A stretch of 12,252 nucleotides of DNA from JAYEPK01 sp048569615 (GTDB taxonomy: Archaea > Thermoplasmatota > Penumbrarchaeia > Penumbrarchaeales > Penumbrarchaeaceae). A model generated the notes under the pieces. That model was not told where the DNA came from. It was given only the letters and a program-made list of their open reading frames with translations, and made no database searches. This document shows, in pieces, positions 7,144 to 12,252 of this stretch. The position numbers and the translations under genes were made by a program. The stretch spans positions 1-12,252 of the forward strand of contig JBLIRK010000062.1 in assembly GCA_048569615.1 (NCBI GenBank). Reading direction: 5' to 3'. How positions within the stretch are numbered: the first letter of the stretch is position 1; the number at the start of each line of letters is the position of its first letter.

Positions 7144-7175
7144 GGATGCCGGGATAAAGCATCTACCCGGCATTC
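7144..7175 (-). terminator. GC-rich hairpin across the ATPase stop codon
   Basis: ATGCCGGG (7146-7153) pairs perfectly with CCCGGCAT (7166-7173), with a 12-base loop that contains the TAG stop of the ATPase gene (7163-7165). A G-U pair and one more pair extend the stem to 10. No T-tract follows, so it may stabilise the 3' end or slow polymerase rather than act as an intrinsic terminator alone. Confidence 0.5.
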
Positions 7176-8551
7176 CATGTCAAACCTTCACCTTCCAGCA
7201 AGGCACGTTCAAGTTTCCGAAGATCGAAATTGTATACCCTGTTCTCCTCCATGAATTTCATAGCACCTTCAGTAAAACCAGATCTGCTAACGATGAACGG
7301 ATATTCCGTCCTTTTACCATTTTGCCAATCGATCTTTTCCAAATTGGAAAGGAGGCTCTTAACGGAATCCTTGCCTACAGGCTTATTCTTCCATTTTACC
7401 TCCCCTATTGCAATCTTCTTCTCCCTCTTTGAATAGAACAAAATGTCAACTTCGTTTCCGGACCGATCCCACCATGATCCGACCTCATCGGGTTCGAACG
7501 GTAGAGAATCGGTGGAGAACAGAATATCAACAATCACCCTTTCCATTCCCTTTCCGATCTCCGTTCTAACCGTTTCCCTGTCGACCCTTGCCCTGCCGTC
7601 TCTGTAGAGACCATATCTGGGATAACAGACCTTGAACCAGAATTGGAGGAAAGGATCGATCAATCCATATCTTACATGTCTCTGTTTGCCGAAGATGGGT
7701 CTCTTTCTGTCTATAAGCTGAAGCTGCTTCAATGTTTCAAGGTATTTTGGAAGCATCTGGACCTCCATACCCAGCTGCTCTGCTATGCTCGTGGGTCCGA
7801 ATTTTCCCCTGGAAATCACTTCAAGTATCGAAAAATACGTATCCCAGGAAGCTCCGAACTCCTGGATGAGGAGGTTCTCACCTTCTGTCAGGAATATGGA
7901 CCCCGGTGAGAACACATTTTCAGTGATCTTTTCGATGCTTCGCCGTTCCTTCAGAACCTCCAGATAACTGGGAACCCCCCCAAAGAGGGAATATGTTTCA
8001 AGAGAATCGAGAAAAGGAAGCGGCCCCTCCATTAGCATCCTCACCGAATGGACCACATTCAACGGTTGAAGCTCCAGGATCGAGGTTGCTCTACCGTAAA
8101 GAGGCTCTTTCCGATCTTGAAAAGTCCTTCTCATGATGCTCACATAGGAACCGTCAACAATTATCCTGAGAGGTCTCTCATCTTTCACACGATCGATCAT
8201 CTCCTGAAGGTCCGAGAACACCCCCTCGTCAACATATTTGAAATTGGAAACCTCATCGATGAAAATAATATTGTTATCCATCCGAAAAATATACTGCAAA
8301 AGGTCTCGAAGATCCATGAACTGCGGAGAATAACCGGTTTGCTCGCGGATCATATACGAGAGCTGCTCCAATGCAAGTGTGGACCTCTTTCGAGGGATGA
8401 AAAGATCAAGATGATCCTTCCCTTTCAAAGCCTCTCTTATCAACCTTGTCTTTCCTATCCGGCGCCTGCCGGTTATCACAATGAAACAGTAATCCTTCTC
8501 CACCGCTTCCTTGATCATCCTCAGCTCATTTTCCCTGTTGTGGAACTTCAA
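7163..8551 (-). CDS. Archaeal AAA ATPase (COG1672/DUF234-like) with C-terminal PD-(D/E)XK-like region
   Basis: 462 residues from TTG 8551, chosen because GGAGG at 8559-8563 lies exactly 7 bases upstream; a TTG at 8569 would add six residues and swallow that site. The protein opens KFHNRENEL, the usual start of this family. Walker A is GRRRIGKT (~28-35), Walker B IIFIDE (~95-100), followed by the IIVDGSYVSIM sensor region and the family's FGGVPSYLE motif (~190-198). A winged-helix part (~240-284) then leads to a C-terminal domain with EVDILFY and AIGEVKWK (D369, E384, K386), the pattern of a restriction-endonuclease-like fold. The family is common in archaea but poorly characterised; nuclease activity is an inference. 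It is monocistronic, with an operator-like palindrome upstream and a strong hairpin at its end. Confidence 0.88.
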   Translation of the reverse strand: MKFHNRENELRMIKEAVEKDYCFIVITGRRRIGKTRLIREALKGKDHLDLFIPRKRSTLALEQLSYMIREQTGYSPQFMDLRDLLQYIFRMDNNIIFIDEVSNFKYVDEGVFSDLQEMIDRVKDERPLRIIVDGSYVSIMRRTFQDRKEPLYGRATSILELQPLNVVHSVRMLMEGPLPFLDSLETYSLFGGVPSYLEVLKERRSIEKITENVFSPGSIFLTEGENLLIQEFGASWDTYFSILEVISRGKFGPTSIAEQLGMEVQMLPKYLETLKQLQLIDRKRPIFGKQRHVRYGLIDPFLQFWFKVCYPRYGLYRDGRARVDRETVRTEIGKGMERVIVDILFSTDSLPFEPDEVGSWWDRSGNEVDILFYSKREKKIAIGEVKWKNKPVGKDSVKSLLSNLEKIDWQNGKRTEYPFIVSRSGFTEGAMKFMEENRVYNFDLRKLERALLEGEGLTWNAG

Positions 8552-8576
8552 TCGTAAGCCTCCGAACAAGTATTAT

Positions 8577-8603
8577 ACCAAATCAGGATAATCCTGATAT
8601 GGT
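8577..8603. promoter_or_regulatory. 27-base near-perfect palindrome, candidate operator
   Basis: The core ATCAGGAT-A-ATCCTGAT (8582-8598) is perfect. After one mismatched pair the arms continue with ACCA/TGGT, and a further AT pair lies at 8574-8575/8605-8606. It occupies the space between the TATA-like box and the predicted transcription start of the ATPase gene, where a bound repressor would block polymerase. Confidence 0.6.
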
Positions 8604-8610
8604 TTATAGT
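8602..8610 (-). promoter_or_regulatory. TATA box of the ATPase gene
   Basis: The minus strand reads CTATAAACC. Initiation about 26 bases downstream, near 8580, would give a leader of about 30 bases carrying the GGAGG site. A second AT-rich element (GGTATAATA, about 8571-8579) is too close to the start to leave the GGAGG site in the message. Confidence 0.45.
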
Positions 8611-8616
8611 TTTCCG

Positions 8617-8642
8617 TCCTGATTCTATTAGTCCGAATCAGA
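8617..8642. repeat. Second dyad related to the palindrome
   Basis: CTGATTC (8619-8625) and GAATCAG (8635-8641) form a 7-base inverted repeat with a 9-base spacer. TCCTGAT at 8617-8623 repeats TCCTGAT at 8592-8598 with a 25-base offset, so four similar half-sites line the region upstream of the ATPase gene. Confidence 0.45.
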
Positions 8643-8668
8643 TGAAAATTACTTACTTCTCAAAATAC

Positions 8669-9862
8669 CTATCTTGTCATGGCCCTCTTGAACAGAGGGA
8701 TGGCAATTACGAGCATGACGGTTCCAAAGGTGATCATAACGGCAAGTTCGAGAGTTACATCGCCCAGTCCACCGCCTAGTACCATGACCTTCCTCATCGC
8801 CTGGGCGGCATAGGTCAGTGGCAGGGCTTTCGAAAGATACTGGAACACCTTCGGCATCTGCTCCACGGGGAAGAATATTCCCGAAAGGAACATCATCGGG
8901 AACTGCAGAATCATCATGAAGGTCTGTGCCGTCTCCTCGTCCTTTGCGGCGGCGGTTATGGCTATACCGATCCCTATGAAACTGAAAATACCCAGGAGCA
9001 GAAGGAGTATCACTAGAAATATCGAGCCGTGGATGACGACACCGAAGAAGATGATGGCAAGCAATAATACCACACCTCCCTGGGCCATACCCCTGACGCT
9101 CTGTGCTATGGTCTTTCCCATTATGATGGAGAACCTGCTTGTGGGAGCGGCGAGTATGCCGTCGAATGTCCCCGCCTCCTTCTCGTGGGAGATCGCCCTC
9201 GGAAGTCCGAGCATCACCGAGAACATGACCACCATCATCATCATTCCCGGAGCTAGGAACTCGAAATAACTGGGGTCGCCGGGGACCGTCCCTTTGTTCT
9301 CGACCTTGTAGGGAGTGACCATGGCGATCGAAGCGTTAGTATCGACATTGACCGTCTCGTTGATGGTCGATACGGCTTTGCTTGTACCCATCCGGGCGAT
9401 GACCGAATCAAGGATCGACATTATCTGCGTGGATATCTGCGGTTTGGACTGATCGTACAGGACAACTACGTTGCCCTGCCTCCCCGATTCGAGGTCCCGG
9501 GTGAAATTTGTGCGGATTATGACCGCTCCGTAGCGTTCACCCTTTGTGATCTGGTCCCTGGCCTTATCCTCGGAATCCGATGTTCTCAACCTGAAATACC
9601 CCGTCTTCTCGTTCATATCCTTCAGGTCCTGTATGAACTCGAGGCTCTCGTTGCCGGGGACGCCGTTTTCCATATCCTCGTTCACTATTGAGACCGGCAT
9701 GTCCTCGATCGTATTGCTGGAGGGGAAGATGTAACCGAACATCACCATCATGAAAAGAGGAAAGACAAAAAGCATGACAAGGAGCACCCTGTTCCTGGAG
9801 AATTCCAGCAGGTCCTTGTGGGCTATCCACAGGGAATGCCTCAATGAGTTCAATGCCCTCAT
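8669..9862 (-). CDS. ABC-2 type transporter permease
   Basis: 397 residues, the usual length for this permease class. One N-terminal transmembrane helix (~25-46) is followed by a large extracytoplasmic domain (~47-200), then about five helices (~204-228, ~257-278, ~280-305, ~313-332, ~370-392). The cytoplasmic signature HEKEAGTFDGILAAPTSR (226-243) is the conserved ABC-2 loop (E-x-GTxxxLxxxPxSR), and LSGIFFPVEQMPKVFQYLSKALPLTYA is the typical late segment. It forms the membrane half of an exporter with the ATPase encoded 1 base upstream (TGA-G-ATG), with AGGTGA at the junction for translational coupling. Substrate unknown; lipid, drug or peptide export fits the family. Transport probably requires a dimer. 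Confidence 0.92.
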   Translation of the reverse strand: MRALNSLRHSLWIAHKDLLEFSRNRVLLVMLFVFPLFMMVMFGYIFPSSNTIEDMPVSIVNEDMENGVPGNESLEFIQDLKDMNEKTGYFRLRTSDSEDKARDQITKGERYGAVIIRTNFTRDLESGRQGNVVVLYDQSKPQISTQIMSILDSVIARMGTSKAVSTINETVNVDTNASIAMVTPYKVENKGTVPGDPSYFEFLAPGMMMMVVMFSVMLGLPRAISHEKEAGTFDGILAAPTSRFSIIMGKTIAQSVRGMAQGGVVLLLAIIFFGVVIHGSIFLVILLLLLGIFSFIGIGIAITAAAKDEETAQTFMMILQFPMMFLSGIFFPVEQMPKVFQYLSKALPLTYAAQAMRKVMVLGGGLGDVTLELAVMITFGTVMLVIAIPLFKRAMTR

Positions 9863-9863
9863 C

Positions 9864-10886
9864 TCACCTCACCCTCCCCTTGATCCTGCTGAAGGGCCCA
9901 TGGCCGTGCTGCATGGGAACCTTGTCCTTGACCTCGTCGATCATAGCCCTGCCAGTAAAATGCAGGAAGACATCTTCTAGGGACGGCTGGCTCACGCTTG
10001 CGTTCCTCAGCTTCAATCCGAAGCGTGCGGATGCGCCTATGATGTCCTGGAACGCATCATCCTTCGATGCGATCACCTTTATCCGGTTCTCCTTCTGTGA
10101 AACGCTTTTCACGACCTCCAGCTTCTGGAAGAGCCCATGGGCGTTCGGAGGGGGGTCTATGAGCTCCAGGTCCACGACCGTGTTTCCTCTTTCAGATATC
10201 CTGGATTTCAATTCGGAGGGAGAGCCAACCGCGCAGATCACTCCCTTGTCGATAAGTCCTATCCTGTGGCAGAGGACGTCAGCCTCGTTCATTATATGCG
10301 TCGTTAAGACTATGGTGAGCCCCTGCTCCTCGTTGAGCTTCTTGATGAGGTCCCGGATATCGGTTGTACTCTGAGGGTCCAGGCCTAACGTGGGCTCGTC
10401 CATGAACACTATCTTCGGCATGCTGACCAGGGCCCTTATGACGTTTATGCGCTGCTTCATGCCGGTTGAGAACTTCCCTATCTGGGTGTCGGCCCACTTG
10501 CTCATGTTGACGATCTTCAGGAGTTCGGCTATCCTGTCTTCCATCTCCTTTTTAGGGACATTGTACAATTTGGAGAAGAGACGGAGGTTCTCGTAGGCGG
10601 TGAGCCTGTCGTACATTATCATCTTCTCTGAGACCATGCCGACGGTCTCCCTGACCTTCTCGGCATCCCTGACGATATCGTAGCCTGATACATTAGCGGA
10701 ACCCTCAGAGGGCCTCGAGAGCGTTGTAAGCATCCTTATCATTGTGGATTTGCCCGCTCCGTTGGGACCGAGCAGTCCGTAAACCTCACCCTCCTCCACA
10801 TGCATGTTGACCTTGTTGACGGCGGTGAAGGAGTTGAAACGCTTGGTAAGGCCCTTGGTCTGTATTATCACTGGACGGACAGACAT
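9864..10886 (-). CDS. ABC transporter ATP-binding protein (DrrA/CcmA-like)
   Basis: 340 residues from ATG 10886, preferred because GTGATC lies 3 bases upstream, matching the 16S tail; a GTG at 10895 that overlaps the upstream stop would add three residues. In numbering from that GTG: Walker A GPNGAGKST (43-51), signature FSTGMKQR (142-149), Walker B IVFMDEP (162-168) with catalytic E167, D-loop GLDPQS, and H-loop H200 in TTHIMNEAD. The Q-loop glutamine appears to be replaced by E90 (VSEKMIMYDRLT); similar sequences occur in archaeal relatives as I recall. A C-terminal domain (~235-320) precedes the final FLHFTG motif of multidrug-type exporters. It powers the adjacent ABC-2 permease. Confidence 0.93.
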   Translation of the reverse strand: MSVRPVIIQTKGLTKRFNSFTAVNKVNMHVEEGEVYGLLGPNGAGKSTMIRMLTTLSRPSEGSANVSGYDIVRDAEKVRETVGMVSEKMIMYDRLTAYENLRLFSKLYNVPKKEMEDRIAELLKIVNMSKWADTQIGKFSTGMKQRINVIRALVSMPKIVFMDEPTLGLDPQSTTDIRDLIKKLNEEQGLTIVLTTHIMNEADVLCHRIGLIDKGVICAVGSPSELKSRISERGNTVVDLELIDPPPNAHGLFQKLEVVKSVSQKENRIKVIASKDDAFQDIIGASARFGLKLRNASVSQPSLEDVFLHFTGRAMIDEVKDKVPMQHGHGPFSRIKGRVR

Positions 10887-10891
10887 GTGGA

Positions 10892-11149
10892 TCACTTCTT
10901 TGTCTTATTCTCTCCGGCTCCCGATATGAGCGTGCGTATCCTGGAGCTCGCATCCTCCATGTGGTCCAGGAAGCCTGTCATGTCCGAGGCCTTCATCAGC
11001 GATACGGTCCATCCTCCGTGGGCGGGCCTTGCCATGACTATCATGGTGTCCCCCTCCTCGATCCCGCATCGTTTCCGTATTTCCATGGGTATCACTATCT
11101 GTCCCCTGGAGCCTACCTTCGTGCTGCCAAGAATAGGTTCTTCTCTCAT
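10892..11149 (-). CDS. AbrB-family transcriptional regulator of the ABC operon
   Basis: The AbrB swapped-hairpin domain is clear: STKVGSRGQIVIPMEIRKRCGI then GDTMIVMARP, followed by a short helical tail (MKASDMTGFLDHMEDASSRI). A longer frame from 11218 adds 23 residues starting MYDLYDKYEKS, but those codons are the 9-base DNA repeats described separately. ATG 11149 has GGTGA 4 bases upstream, giving 85 residues, so it is preferred. The stop is next to the ABC ATPase gene (GTGA context), so all three genes are likely cotranscribed. AbrB proteins of this size usually act as dimeric DNA-binding regulators; here autoregulation and control of the exporter is the natural guess. There is no toxin gene beside it, unlike the AbrB at 5932-6219. 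Confidence 0.85.
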   Translation of the reverse strand: MREEPILGSTKVGSRGQIVIPMEIRKRCGIEEGDTMIVMARPAHGGWTVSLMKASDMTGFLDHMEDASSRIRTLISGAGENKTKK

Positions 11150-11177
11150 CCGCTCACCGAATCCCGCAGAGCGAAGG

Positions 11178-11185
11178 ACTATATC
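11178..11185 (-). promoter_or_regulatory. TATA-like box of the AbrB-ABC operon
   Basis: The minus strand reads GATATAGT, centred about 33 bases before ATG 11149, leaving a leader of roughly 8 bases that just contains GGTGA. The three 9-base repeats lie directly upstream of it. Confidence 0.4.
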
Positions 11186-11192
11186 AGATTTT

Positions 11193-11219
11193 TCATACTT
11201 ATCATACAAATCATACAAT
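11193..11219. repeat. Three tandem 9-base repeats upstream of the AbrB-ABC operon
   Basis: The plus strand reads TCATACTTA, TCATACAAA and TCATACAAT end to end (11193-11201, 11202-11210, 11211-11219). They share TCATAC and have a 9-base period. They sit just upstream of the TATA-like box, where an activator or a cooperative AbrB-type regulator could bind. Confidence 0.6.
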
Positions 11220-11232
11220 GATGAAGTTCGAT

Positions 11233-11253
11233 TCTGATAAGGGTGCGATCAGA
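11233..11253 (-). terminator. Weak hairpin after the PKD surface gene
   Basis: TCTGAT (11233-11238) and ATCAGA (11248-11253) form a 6-base inverted repeat with a 9-base loop, just past the stop of the gene ending at 11257. No T-tract follows, so a terminator role is uncertain. Confidence 0.25.
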
Positions 11254-11256
11254 TGA

Positions 11257-12171
11257 TCAGGGAATACCTTCGATCTTTTCCGGAACTGCATCCGTTTCCT
11301 GGGCGTTCTCTTCAACCACCGGCTGCTGAATGTTTTCCTCGGTTGGAACCTCCGGGGTCTCCTCGAGGATCGGGAGTTGCGGAGGTTCCTGAATAGGAGA
11401 GGGAGGAGTATTCTCTTCAGGTGAAACTTCTGCCGGGGGCCGCTGCTGTTCCAGGGGAGCTTCCCTCAATTGAGACTTAACCGGGGACTGGACGATTCCT
11501 TCCAACTGTTCCATGGGAATTTCCCCGCTTTCGACATCCTGCTCGATCTTCTCCGTCACTTCGTCTTCATGCGGCTCTTTCTTCTTTCTCATCAGGAAGA
11601 AGATCACAATTGCGATCATTATCAAAACAACAACAAGAACGATTATTATCCAGATAAAGGAGCCTCCTTCCTCTTCCTCCCTGGTCAAGGGATGCCCGGA
11701 AAGGTCCAGATCCAGCTCCCCCATGGGATCGACGGAGGAGCTCCCCGTTAATGTCTTGTAACCATCCTTGGATATCTCCCAGGAGAAGGAGCCGTAATAG
11801 ACCTCCAACGAGAAGGAGCCGTCCGAACCGGTAAAGGTTGTGAATTTCTCCCCATTTGAGGCTGTTATGATTATAGTAGCCCCTTCTACGGGATTCCCAT
11901 CCTTGTCAAGAACGATGCCGGAGATATGCCCCTTGTCGATCACCGTTACCGTCAATGTGTCCGTTCCGGTATTTCCGAACTGGTCCCTGACGGTCAGTGT
12001 TACGGTGAAATTACCGGCAGTATTGAACAGGAACGAAGCGGTTTCCCCAATAATGGTCCTCTCTTCACTCTCATAGGTGAAGGACCAGGAGTAGCTTTCG
12101 ATGACCCCGTTATCGGCGGAGGAGGACCCAGCCCCCACCCGGAACCCGCGCCGGAGCGGAAAGCGGGCCAA
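11257..12171 (-). CDS. Anchored PKD and carboxypeptidase-regulatory-like surface protein, 5' end disrupted
   Basis: Reliable coding starts near 12129 and runs to the stop at 11257. Visible parts: most of a PKD domain (~15-78 in the open frame; YSWSF, AGNFTVTLTVRDQFGNTGTDTLTV), a carboxypeptidase-regulatory-like domain (~80-157; ISGIVLDKDGNPVEGATI, GSFSLEV), a polar linker, one transmembrane helix (~171-194) with a RKKKE stop-transfer motif, and a cytoplasmic tail of about 105 residues rich in Pro, Glu and Gln. The frame can begin at TTG 12171, but the first PKD strand is missing and there is an in-frame TGA at 12208-12210. The 5' bases are about 72% GC, unlike the rest. The true gene should be longer, with more extracellular modules upstream. 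Surface display is inferred; no binding partner can be read. Confidence 0.72.
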   Translation of the reverse strand: MARFPLRRGFRVGAGSSSADNGVIESYSWSFTYESEERTIIGETASFLFNTAGNFTVTLTVRDQFGNTGTDTLTVTVIDKGHISGIVLDKDGNPVEGATIIITASNGEKFTTFTGSDGSFSLEVYYGSFSWEISKDGYKTLTGSSSVDPMGELDLDLSGHPLTREEEEGGSFIWIIIVLVVVLIMIAIVIFFLMRKKKEPHEDEVTEKIEQDVESGEIPMEQLEGIVQSPVKSQLREAPLEQQRPPAEVSPEENTPPSPIQEPPQLPILEETPEVPTEENIQQPVVEENAQETDAVPEKIEGIP

Positions 12172-12252
12172 CCGACAGCGCGCGGATCGTCCAGCAGCGA
12201 GATCCCCTCACGAGAGCCCCTTCGCCGAACTCGACTCCTCGGCCGGCCTTCA
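12130..12252. other. GC-rich end segment of foreign character
   Basis: The last ~120 bases are about 72% GC, against about 50% just before. The PKD gene frame closes here with TGA at 12208-12210, and the other frames show no PKD-like continuation. No domain was recognised. A chimeric or contaminated contig end is the simplest reading; a true genomic junction cannot be excluded. Confidence 0.5.

Noticed and set aside
11193..11219. CRISPR array
   Set aside because: The repeat unit is 9 bases with no spacers and only three copies.
1862..12207. Insertion sequence or integrase-bearing element
   Set aside because: No transposase or integrase frame and no terminal inverted repeats with target duplication were found.

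Overview
The window looks archaeal, most likely from a euryarchaeal or Thermoplasmatota-type lineage. The reasons are TATA-like boxes about 26-34 bases before starts instead of bacterial -35/-10 pairs, Shine-Dalgarno matches to GGAGGTGATC, a typically archaeal AAA ATPase of the COG1672/DUF234 kind, AbrB-type regulators ahead of PIN and ABC genes, and surface proteins built from PKD, Ig-like and fibronectin modules on a C-terminal membrane anchor. The lineage is an inference. GC content is near 50% except in the last ~120 bases, which are about 72% GC. Thirteen protein genes are supported and no RNA gene was found. Twelve of the thirteen run on the minus strand; only the first is on the plus strand.

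Layout: (1) 2-1654, plus strand, the 3' part of a large anchored surface protein. (2) 1851-3798, a small protein resembling the DUF2378/TIGR02265 family (HNOB-like fold) and, upstream, a soluble coiled-coil protein of unknown role. (3) 3979-7097, three membrane proteins with one architecture (a two-segment membrane hairpin followed by a PH-like globular part). Two are overlapping paralogues; the third is separated from them by an AbrB-PIN toxin-antitoxin pair. (4) 7163-8551, a COG1672-type AAA ATPase with a C-terminal PD-(D/E)XK-like region, with a long palindrome in its promoter. (5) 8669-11149, a compact AbrB regulator - ABC ATPase - ABC-2 permease operon, probably an exporter, preceded by three tandem 9-base repeats. 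(6) 11257-12171, an anchored PKD plus carboxypeptidase-regulatory-like surface protein whose 5' end is lost at an abrupt change in base composition, probably a contig chimera or contaminated contig end.

Tight coupling (4-23 base overlaps or a 1-base gap) supports three operons: the PH-like pair, the AbrB-PIN pair and the AbrB-ABC set. Several track starts look too long. Better starts (TTG 8551, ATG 10886, ATG 11149, TTG 6219, ATG 5444) are supported by ribosome-binding sites or TATA spacing. The least explained material is the family of hairpin plus PH-like membrane proteins, the coiled-coil/DUF2378-like pair, and the operator-like palindromes and direct repeats upstream of the ATPase, the ABC operon and the coiled-coil gene.
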